Program-made: the position numbers and the translations under genes
Part shown: in pieces, positions 1 to 5,744 of the stretch
Numbering within the stretch: position 1 is the stretch's first letter
Layout of the letters: every line of letters starts with the position of its first letter
Notes under the pieces: model-generated
What the model saw: the letters and a program-made list of their open reading frames with translations, nothing else
Told to the model about the DNA's origin: nothing
Databases searched by the model: none
Origin: an uncultured Alphaproteobacteria bacterium
GTDB taxonomy: Bacteria; Pseudomonadota; Alphaproteobacteria; Rhodobacterales; Rhodobacteraceae
Direction of reading: 5' to 3'
Length of the DNA: 7,136 nucleotides
Assembly (NCBI GenBank): GCA_902580265.1
Contig: CACHJY010000041.1
Location: forward strand, 1-7,136

Positions 1-211
1 GGGGATATCCTTTTTTTTCAGAACATTCTTTGTGCGTAAAAAAGCAATTTGAACATAAAGTTAATCTTCTTTTTTTTCCAATATCTATTTTGGTTATTGG
101 AATGGTTTCATCATAATCAGGATGAGGGTTTTCTGTTGCCTTACAAAAGTCACACTTCGCTTCAGGTTGGTTATAAATGAACTTCTGCAATTTTAGCTCT
201 TCTCTAAGCAT
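1..211 (-). CDS. Small CxxC...CxxC zinc-ribbon-like protein, partial (C-terminus beyond left edge)
   Basis: An open frame begins at ATG 211-209 and stays open for 70 codons to the window edge, so the C-terminus is missing. The visible protein has CDFC at residues 20-23 and CSNC at 53-56, with further Cys and His after it (THKEC). This two-knuckle spacing suggests a structural zinc site; no catalytic domain is visible. Its start lies inside the 3' end of the upstream 81-residue gene (19-base overlap in another frame). It has no strong Shine-Dalgarno of its own, so translational coupling is likely. It shares the order CxxC, K-[VI]-D-[VI]-G, Cxx[CH] with that neighbour, which argues that it is a real gene. 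I do not recognise a named family, and the function is unknown. Confidence 0.6.
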   Translation of the reverse strand, partial: MLREELKLQKFIYNQPEAKCDFCKATENPHPDYDETIPITKIDIGKKRRLTLCSNCFFTHKECSEKKGYP

Positions 212-438
212 CTGAAGTCGGCTGCGGGTCTATTCCCTGCAAAGTCAATATGGCAGATATTTTTCTCATGACGTTGACACCACACTTGAATGCCAATTTG
301 AGTAAAGCCTACATCCACCTTTACATAATCTCTGAGAGTAATGTCTGGATTGTATAAATTTTGGTATTCTTTAAAACAGGTTTCACAGACAACAGGTTCC
401 TTTATATTATTTACTAAAGTTTTGTAATTCTTGTTCAA
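193..438 (-). CDS. Small conserved-type hypothetical protein with CxxC and CxxH, probable metal binding
   Basis: This 81-residue protein starts at TTG (438-436), supported by an AAGGAG Shine-Dalgarno five bases upstream; no ATG lies near the frame start. It has CETC at 18-21, a central KVDVGF stretch at 40-45, and WCQRH at 53-57 followed by NICHIDF, so C18/C21/C54/H57 could form a zinc ribbon or treble-clef-like site. From memory it resembles short uncharacterised proteobacterial proteins with a VDVGFTxxGxQVWCxRH...HIDF pattern, but no function is known to me. It lies 94 bases downstream of the acyl-CoA ligase on the same strand and overlaps the next small gene. There is no signal peptide or membrane segment, so it is probably cytoplasmic. 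Confidence 0.72.
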   Translation of the reverse strand: MNKNYKTLVNNIKEPVVCETCFKEYQNLYNPDITLRDYVKVDVGFTQIGIQVWCQRHEKNICHIDFAGNRPAADFRCLEKS

Positions 439-443
439 AATAT

Positions 444-449
444 CTCCTT
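444..449 (-). promoter_or_regulatory. Ribosome binding site deciding a TTG start
   Basis: AAGGAG on the minus strand is placed five bases before TTG 438-436. It is the strongest Shine-Dalgarno match in this part of the window and is the reason for accepting the non-ATG start of the 81-residue gene. Confidence 0.6.
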
Positions 450-532
450 ATAAATTGAAATAACTTCTTTTTAAATTTTTCAAATCAATGCGTAACTTCA
501 GTTTTAAAAACTGTAGAATCTATATCTGAAAA

Positions 533-2140
533 TTATAATTCCTTATTTGCTCTCTCTCTAAGAGGAGCCTTAGTAATTTTACCATTCACATTCCGTGGAA
601 GAGGTTCTTTGGTAATTGTAATTTTATCGGGAACCTTATAATCCGCAACTTTTTCCAATAGTTGAAGCCGAATTTTATTAGGCTCGACTAATGTTGATGA
701 AGAAAAAACAAATGCATGTGATCTTTCACCCATTATAGGGCATTGGTACGGAACCAAAGCGACCTCTTGGACGCCATCCATTAACATTATCAGGTTTTCT
801 ATTTCGGCGCTAAAAATTTTATATCCTCCACGATTTATCATGTCTTTCTTTCTATCATGAATACGTATAAAGCCATTTTCATCTTGGCTGGCGATATCAC
901 CAGACTTCCAATAGCCATCATCGAAAGAGCTCTTAGTGGCCTCTAAGTTTTTCCAATACCCCGGTATAACCATAGGACCTTTAATCCAAAGCTCTCCAGT
1001 TTCACCTGCTTTTACCTCTTTGTTCTTATCGTTAACAATCTTAATTTCGCCGCAAGGCACTACAATGCCTACGCTATCGCCAGGATCATTACAATTAATC
1101 GGAATAATAGTGGTAGGGGAAGTAGTCTCAGTTGCACCGTAAGCATTATTTAAACTTAGAAATGGTAACTTTGAAGCTAATTCCTTTCTAACAGCATCCG
1201 GCATCGGTGCCCCTCCAAACGCACCAATTCTCCATGATTTTAGATCCTCAGCAATTAACGCTTTACGATGAAGCAGTAAGGCGTACATTGTTGGAACGAG
1301 TATCGAGTAAGTTAATCCATGCTGTTTTGCAAGAATTGCAAACTCTTGTACTTCAAAATGCTCCATTATGACAATTTTCCCTGCACATCCAACTAAAGTT
1401 AGGATTTGAGCTACTAGTCCGGTAACATGACTTGCAGGTACGGCAAGAATAGTGCACTCACCGTCTTTAAGTCCCAGCTCCATTTGAAAATGAAGAAAAG
1501 AATGAACAAGTCCAAGATGGGTCAGAATTGCGCCCTTGGGACGACCGGTAGTACCAGAGGTATAAAGTAGTATTGCTGGCTCTTCCTCATGAATTTCTTT
1601 TAAAGTAATTTTTGCTTCAGCGCCTTTTTTAAGTAATTCATTAAACTTTAGGCAATCAGTTTTTGTTTCAGCTTGCGTAGTTATAAAAATTATTGGATTC
1701 TCACGTTTGTTAAACGGTTGTGCCTTCTCAGTTTCTTTATCAAATATAACTGCATGCACCCCTGCATCTTCATAAAGAGAAATAAGCTCCTCTTTTTTGT
1801 GTCTGTGCCCAACAGGCATTGCGATTAGACCGGTTTTGAATGAAGCAAAAAGCGCTACTATAAACTCAATGCTATTTGCAAGATTGATAACAAGGATATT
1901 TTTCTCTTTTAACCCAGATTTCAATAACCCTACAGCAAAGCTATCAGACAACTCGTCTAGTTGTTTATAGGTTGTAAGTTGCTCTCGAAAACAAAGAGCA
2001 ATTCTATTTGGATATTTTTTAACAACATCTTTAAAAATTTCGAGAAAGTCGTTTGGTCTATTCTCAAAGCATAAAAGGACTCGGCCGTCATAATGAGGTT
2101 CAATTTTGTTTTTTAAATGCATAACATTATTTTTTGTCAT
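533..2140 (-). CDS. AMP-dependent acyl-CoA synthetase/ligase (ANL superfamily)
   Basis: A full-length adenylate-forming ligase, 535 residues from ATG 2140. It should activate a carboxylic acid with ATP to an acyl-AMP and then transfer it to CoA in the cytoplasm; the substrate cannot be read from sequence, with a medium or long-chain or branched acid plausible. Core motifs are intact: P-loop YTSGTTGRPKG at 193-203, GAFGGAPM near 307-314, YGATE at 334-338, GYWKSGDIA with Asp415, the hinge DRKKDMINRGGYK from 429, and PRNVNGKITK near the end with the adenylation lysine Lys521. An in-frame GTG lies at 2146-2144, but the GGAAGG site at 2146-2151 is correctly spaced (five bases) only for the ATG. 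No carrier domain is attached, so it is unlikely to be an NRPS module. It is divergent from the aminotransferase-permease pair and may share their pathway. Confidence 0.94.
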   Translation of the reverse strand: MTKNNVMHLKNKIEPHYDGRVLLCFENRPNDFLEIFKDVVKKYPNRIALCFREQLTTYKQLDELSDSFAVGLLKSGLKEKNILVINLANSIEFIVALFASFKTGLIAMPVGHRHKKEELISLYEDAGVHAVIFDKETEKAQPFNKRENPIIFITTQAETKTDCLKFNELLKKGAEAKITLKEIHEEEPAILLYTSGTTGRPKGAILTHLGLVHSFLHFQMELGLKDGECTILAVPASHVTGLVAQILTLVGCAGKIVIMEHFEVQEFAILAKQHGLTYSILVPTMYALLLHRKALIAEDLKSWRIGAFGGAPMPDAVRKELASKLPFLSLNNAYGATETTSPTTIIPINCNDPGDSVGIVVPCGEIKIVNDKNKEVKAGETGELWIKGPMVIPGYWKNLEATKSSFDDGYWKSGDIASQDENGFIRIHDRKKDMINRGGYKIFSAEIENLIMLMDGVQEVALVPYQCPIMGERSHAFVFSSSTLVEPNKIRLQLLEKVADYKVPDKITITKEPLPRNVNGKITKAPLRERANKEL

Positions 2141-2145
2141 TAGCA

Positions 2146-2151
2146 CCTTCC
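2146..2151 (-). promoter_or_regulatory. Ribosome binding site of the acyl-CoA ligase
   Basis: GGAAGG on the minus strand is followed by five bases and then ATG 2140-2138. It overlaps the alternative GTG at 2146-2144, which makes that codon a poor start and shortens the protein by two residues relative to the longest open frame. Confidence 0.55.
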
Positions 2152-2219
2152 AAAGACGACTTTCTTTTATTAAACTTATTTTTAGATTATTTTAAAGCTT
2201 TATCTAAAAAGGTATGTAA
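2147..2219. promoter_or_regulatory. Divergent intergenic region, probable back-to-back promoters
   Basis: The 73 bases between two divergent genes are very AT-rich and must hold the promoters of both, unless transcription enters from elsewhere. I see no convincing -35/-10 pair on either strand. An imperfect inverted repeat with arms TAGATTAT (2183-2190) and TTTATCTA (2199-2206; 6 of 8 positions pair) and a perfect 10-base palindrome TAAAGCTTTA (2193-2202) could be an operator that controls both directions. AT-rich palindromes arise easily by chance. The plus-strand Shine-Dalgarno (AAAAAGG, 2206-2212) lies at its right end. Confidence 0.35.
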
Positions 2220-3460
2220 TTGAACAAACAGCATAATATTAAACTAGACAAGGACCTCTCGCTTAGAAAAAGAGCAGAGACTTTTATTCCTGGTGGAATG
2301 TGGGGTCATATGAGTGTTAAAAAGCTACCCTATGGTTACCCACAATTTTTTTCTAAAGCAAAAGACGCAAGAATATGGGATTTAGATGGGAACTGTTATA
2401 TCGACTTTATGTGTGGTTATGGACCGAATCTCCTTGGTTACAATAATGCAGAAGTCGATCGCGCAGTAAATGAGCAACGAAAAAAAATAGACCTAGGGAA
2501 TGGCCCATCTGCGTTAGTGGTGGATTTGGCAGAAAAAATGATAACGCTTGTCGATAGTGCAGATTGGGCTTTATTTGCAAAGAATGGTACTGATGCCACA
2601 ACAACCTGTTTAACCATATCGAGAGCTGCAACTGGTAAAAAAGGATATTGGTTGCAAGAGGTTCTTATCATGGATCTGCGCCATGGTGTACCCCCGTAGC
2701 AACGGGTGTTGTGGAAGAAGACACTTCCAATTTAATTTTCTTTGAATACCATGATAACGTGAGTCTTGAGGCTGCCGTTCAGGACGCCGGTAGTGACCTA
2801 GCAGGAATAATATTGACTGCTTTTCGCCATGATGTTCGAAGAGACCAGAATTTACCAAAAAAGGCTTTTTTGAGGAAAGCACGAGAGATTTGTGATAATA
2901 AAAATGCTGTTCTTATTCTAGATGATGTAAGAGCTGGCTTCAGACTGAACAAAAGTGGGAGCTGGTTTGATTATGGGGTAAAGCCTGACTTAACTGCGTT
3001 TTCAAAAGCTATTGGAAATGGATATCCTCTTTCTGCAGTTGTAGGCGTTGATAAATTAAGACAAGCAGCAAGTGAAATTTATGTAACAGGCTCTTTCTGG
3101 TGTAATGCTACCTCCATGGCTGCGAGCTTAAAGACATTATCAATAATCGAAGAAATAGACGTGGTAGGTCATATTTCCTTCTTGGGTAATAAGCTCAGAG
3201 CTGGAATAGACCAAATAGCAAATAATTTAGGAGTTGAGATATCTCAATCAGGTCCCCCACAGATGCCCTTGATTCTGTTCAAAGACGATAAGGATTTCTC
3301 AAGAGGTAAAAAATTTGTCCAATATCTACTAGGAAGGGGAATTTATTTTCATCCTTGGCATAACATGTTTCTGTCTTTGGCTCATACTGCCAAGGATGTG
3401 GATATAACACTTGATGCGGTCGAATATGCAATGAAAAAAATATCTCTAGAGTTTAAATAG
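2220..3460 (+). pseudogene. Class III PLP-dependent aminotransferase (glutamate-1-semialdehyde aminotransferase-like), split by a -1 frameshift
   Basis: Two overlapping plus-strand frames (2220-2699 and 2648-3460) together make one class III aminotransferase of about 413 residues, close to the usual family length. The first frame gives residues 1-141: the RAETFIPGG start, DLDGNCYIDF and FAKNGTDAT (PLP phosphate region). The second frame supplies the rest: GSYHGSAPWC, LILDDVRAGFR with the PLP-ring Asp at about 235, FSKAIGNG with the Schiff-base Lys at about 263 (codon 3005-3007), and a C-terminal HPWHNMFLSLAHT. The join is at GGT AAA AAA GG (2634-2644); one more A would give TGKKRILVARGSYHG without a break. 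The start is TTG at 2220, seven bases after AAAAAGG; the codons just upstream are ATG TAA. It could be a true pseudogene, a sequencing error in a homopolymer, or a gene rescued by slippage. All catalytic residues remain, so decay, if real, is recent. The GSAM-like label is by fold; a role in haem synthesis is not implied. LivM follows 13 bases downstream. Confidence 0.88.
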
Positions 3461-3473
3461 TATATTTTCAGTC

Positions 3474-4685
3474 ATGTTGTGCACTAAACGCTTACATATA
3501 ATTATGTGGGGTTCGATTTTTTTATTTCTAATTACTACGCCCGCGTGGATCTCTAGAGATTGGCATTTGATGATCATAAGTCAAGTTGGCATAACAATCA
3601 TTTTCGCAATAAGTTTTAACCAGCTTCTTGGACAAACGGGATTATTAAATTTAGGGCATTCAATCTTTATGGGGGTGGGAAGTTATTTTTCAGGTTTGAT
3701 TTTATTACAGATTAACAGTGGCGCATTATTTATTCCTCTACCAATTTTACCCCTATTTGGTGGTCTTGCAGGGTTCCTTGTGGCGGGGATAACTGGCTAT
3801 TTCTCCGTAAAACGATCTGGAATGATTTTCGCTATGTTGACTTTAGCGATACTTGAATTTGTTAACGCATTTAGCGCCTCATTCCCAAGCGTTTTAGGCG
3901 GAATCATAGTAGATCGGACTCTCAATACCGATTTTTTTATTTTTGATTATGGTGGTAAGGATTCAGTATGCTTTATTGTGATGGCTTGGTTATTCATAAC
4001 TGTATTTGTTTCCTACTTTTTTCTACAAACTCCACTTGGCAAAATGTGCAATGCTGTGAGAGAAAATGTGTCTAGAGCGGAATATATAGGTTATTCGAGC
4101 TATATGGTAAGATATCTTTCTTTTTGTTATTCCGGATTTATAGCAGGAATTGCAGGAACATTGTTTGTAATCAACTATGAATTATTCTCCCCAGAGGTGT
4201 TCAGTCTCCGAGAGGCCTTCAACATTTTATCAGCAACTTTCATTGGTGGCATTGGTTTCTTTTTAGGGCCAATTATTGGTGCTTCTGTTTTTTCATTATG
4301 TAGTATCTTATTAAGTAATAGCACGGAAATTTGGCCCTTATATCAAGGGGTTATTCTAATGATTTTTGTTCTTTACTTTCCCAGAGGTTTGACTGGCTTT
4401 TTCATCTCTCAAAGAGATTTTGTTAAATCGAGAAGTAAGCTAGAAGTTCTATATCATTATTTTAAAATTATAGTGCCTGCGATGGTTACGGTATTATCAG
4501 TTACATGGTTAATTGAGTGCCTTAATACGATTTTGCATCACCAAGAAAAAACTGAATTTATATTTCTTTGGATTTTATTTTCAATTTCAAATCCATTGAA
4601 TTGGTTTCTAGCAATCTCAGTAGCAGTTCTCGGTATATGCTTACTAGCGACTAACTTGAATAAAAGAAAAATTGATGCTATTTAG
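3474..4685 (+). CDS. LivM-type branched-chain amino-acid ABC transporter permease, C-terminally extended
   Basis: An inner-membrane permease of the LivM family, which with a LivH partner, LivG/LivF ATPases and a periplasmic binding protein imports branched-chain or other hydrophobic amino acids and related compounds. Family marks are GQTGLLNLGH at 53-62 followed by FMGVGSY, the FSVKRSGMIFAMLTLA stretch at 110-125, the cytoplasmic ATPase-contact loop TPLGKMCNAVRENVSRAEYIGY at about 186-207, and FIGGIGFFLGPIIGA at 256-270, ending with YFPRGLTGFF at 301-310 where most LivM proteins nearly stop. Here about 90 more residues follow, with two or three further hydrophobic segments (about 331-350 and 361-393). 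The start ATG 3474 has no clear Shine-Dalgarno but is 13 bases after the aminotransferase stop, so coupling is likely; ATG 3504 is an alternative. No partner subunit of the transporter is in the window. The substrate is unknown. Confidence 0.92.
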   Translation: MLCTKRLHIIMWGSIFLFLITTPAWISRDWHLMIISQVGITIIFAISFNQLLGQTGLLNLGHSIFMGVGSYFSGLILLQINSGALFIPLPILPLFGGLAGFLVAGITGYFSVKRSGMIFAMLTLAILEFVNAFSASFPSVLGGIIVDRTLNTDFFIFDYGGKDSVCFIVMAWLFITVFVSYFFLQTPLGKMCNAVRENVSRAEYIGYSSYMVRYLSFCYSGFIAGIAGTLFVINYELFSPEVFSLREAFNILSATFIGGIGFFLGPIIGASVFSLCSILLSNSTEIWPLYQGVILMIFVLYFPRGLTGFFISQRDFVKSRSKLEVLYHYFKIIVPAMVTVLSVTWLIECLNTILHHQEKTEFIFLWILFSISNPLNWFLAISVAVLGICLLATNLNKRKIDAI

Positions 4686-4701
4686 CCCACTTAGATGGGC
4701 T
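4684..4701. terminator. Short hairpin between convergent genes, possible weak bidirectional terminator
   Basis: A perfect six-pair stem, AGCCCA (4684-4689) and TGGGCT (4696-4701) with a six-base loop, fills the whole gap between the LivM and SDR stop codons. On the plus strand only a short T stretch follows. A second, weak A/T-rich stem (AAAAAG at 4704-4709, CTTTTT at 4715-4720) lies just beyond it, inside the end of the SDR gene. The U tract is poor, so efficiency is uncertain. Confidence 0.45.
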
Positions 4702-5691
4702 TTAAAAAGGCTTGCTTTTTATCCATTCAACTGTTTCACGCATTATCGTGGGGAAATCTCTTATCTTAATTCCAAGACTGTCCCTTCGTTTAAAATCAAA
4801 TTGTGTTGGTATTACGGGATCTTCTGACATCGGTTCAGGCATTTGCATGTCTGGTATTAACTTCTGACACTCGTTATAAATGTCATTCCAATGAAAACTT
4901 TCCAAGACCCCAAAGTATCGACCAGAAGCTGAAGGGTTTTCGTATGCTGCCAAAAATAGCTTCGCTAAGTCTTGGAGGTGTATTAACGAAGCTGAGTCAT
5001 TCGGCACTTTTTGATGTCTAGGAGTTCCACCTCCTAAGACGCGTTTAATCCATAAAAATGGATTATGTTTTAAATGCTCTGGTAATATAGCGGGCCCGTA
5101 CAATCCAGTTGGCAAAAAAACGGACAGACGCAAATTATTTTCACTACAAAATTTGAACGCGGCTCTCTCCATATATGTTTTAGCGGCTGATGTATACTTT
5201 TTTGAATTACATTGCTCTTTCTCATCAGACCAATGATCCAGCTCGTTTTTTACTGGAACTGGAGGAATTGGGTTTGTACTAGAAGTAGAGGAACAAATTA
5301 AGATATTCTTAACGTTATTTACTTTTGCTATCTTAAGAATATTGAGGCACCCATCCACCGTGGGCTTGATGATTTCATTATAGCCTCTTTCATCATCAAG
5401 CTCTCTCGCAGGTGTTCCGTCAAAGCCTTTATATGTGGGTATAAGACAACAGATAATAGCTGCATCGGAATTAATGAGAGGATTATTTAGTGAAGAAATA
5501 TCTGCCATATCTGCCGAAAAAAATTTGGCATTATTTCCAGAAGGAAGGCTTTTTAATCTGGTAATTCTATCTTGCTTCTCGATATCTCGAAGTGTGCCAT
5601 TGACATGATACCCTCTATATAGTGCCTCTCTTAAGATGCTTGAACCAACTAAACCGCTTGCTCCAAAGATAGTTAATAACTTTTTCTCCAT
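4702..5691 (-). CDS. NAD(P)-dependent epimerase/dehydratase-like oxidoreductase (extended SDR, dihydroflavonol-4-reductase-like)
   Basis: A 329-residue Rossmann-fold protein counted from ATG 5691. GASGLVG at 10-16 is the nucleotide-binding glycine motif, and the Arg in GTLRD (about 36) is where DFR-like enzymes contact the NADP phosphate, so NADPH is the likely cofactor. Other family marks are ILICSSTSST (about 130-139, active-site Ser/Thr region), ELDHWSDE, and FLPTGLYGP (about 192-200), which match extended SDRs that reduce carbonyls or act on sugar nucleotides or sterols. The expected YxxxK is displaced: the sequence is YTSAAK, with Tyr166 five residues before Lys171 instead of four. The GAGGTG Shine-Dalgarno (5697-5702) sits five bases before ATG 5691 and only two before the in-frame TTG at 5694, so the ATG is preferred. 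It lies 53 bases downstream of the antiporter and may be cotranscribed. The substrate is unknown. Confidence 0.88.
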   Translation of the reverse strand: MEKKLLTIFGASGLVGSSILREALYRGYHVNGTLRDIEKQDRITRLKSLPSGNNAKFFSADMADISSLNNPLINSDAAIICCLIPTYKGFDGTPARELDDERGYNEIIKPTVDGCLNILKIAKVNNVKNILICSSTSSTNPIPPVPVKNELDHWSDEKEQCNSKKYTSAAKTYMERAAFKFCSENNLRLSVFLPTGLYGPAILPEHLKHNPFLWIKRVLGGGTPRHQKVPNDSASLIHLQDLAKLFLAAYENPSASGRYFGVLESFHWNDIYNECQKLIPDMQMPEPMSEDPVIPTQFDFKRRDSLGIKIRDFPTIMRETVEWIKSKPF

Positions 5692-5696
5692 CAATT

Positions 5697-5702
5697 CACC
5701 TC
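5697..5702 (-). promoter_or_regulatory. Ribosome binding site choosing ATG over TTG for the SDR
   Basis: GAGGTG on the minus strand lies five bases from ATG 5691-5689 and two bases from TTG 5694-5692. The spacing favours the ATG and removes one residue from the longest open frame. Confidence 0.5.
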
Positions 5703-5744
5703 TTAAAATTAAATTTTGGTATTCCTTAGTTTATTTAAATCAGT

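Noticed and set aside
76..102. Perfect 8-base inverted repeat TTCCAATA/TATTGGAA with an 11-base loop next to a T8 run
   Set aside because: The T run is 5' of the stem on the plus strand and reads as A on the minus-strand transcript, so it cannot be an intrinsic terminator; it lies inside the partial small gene and codes for its IxKIDIG stretch.
499..513. Palindrome CAGTTTT-A-AAAACTG downstream of the acyl-CoA ligase
   Set aside because: The stem is mostly A-T with no U tract on the minus-strand transcript, so termination is not supported; AT-rich palindromes of this size are expected by chance here.
439..532. Promoter for the small-gene pair
   Set aside because: TTGATT-like and TATAAG-like hexamers occur, but with poor spacing or overlapping the Shine-Dalgarno; transcription may simply read through from the ligase.
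936..1142. Plus-strand open frame of 68 codons
   Set aside because: It lies wholly inside the acyl-CoA ligase on the other strand, has no recognisable domain and is a composition shadow.
2407..2882. Three minus-strand open frames opposite the aminotransferase (2407-2631, 2438-2671, 2610-2882)
   Set aside because: All are antisense to clear aminotransferase coding sequence with conserved motifs, have no family features and overlap one another.
4803..5021. Plus-strand open frame of 72 codons
   Set aside because: It is antisense to the C-terminal part of the SDR and has no supporting features.
5705..5717. Palindrome AAAATT-A-AATTTT between the antiporter and the SDR
   Set aside because: It is pure A/T, too weak for a hairpin and likely compositional.
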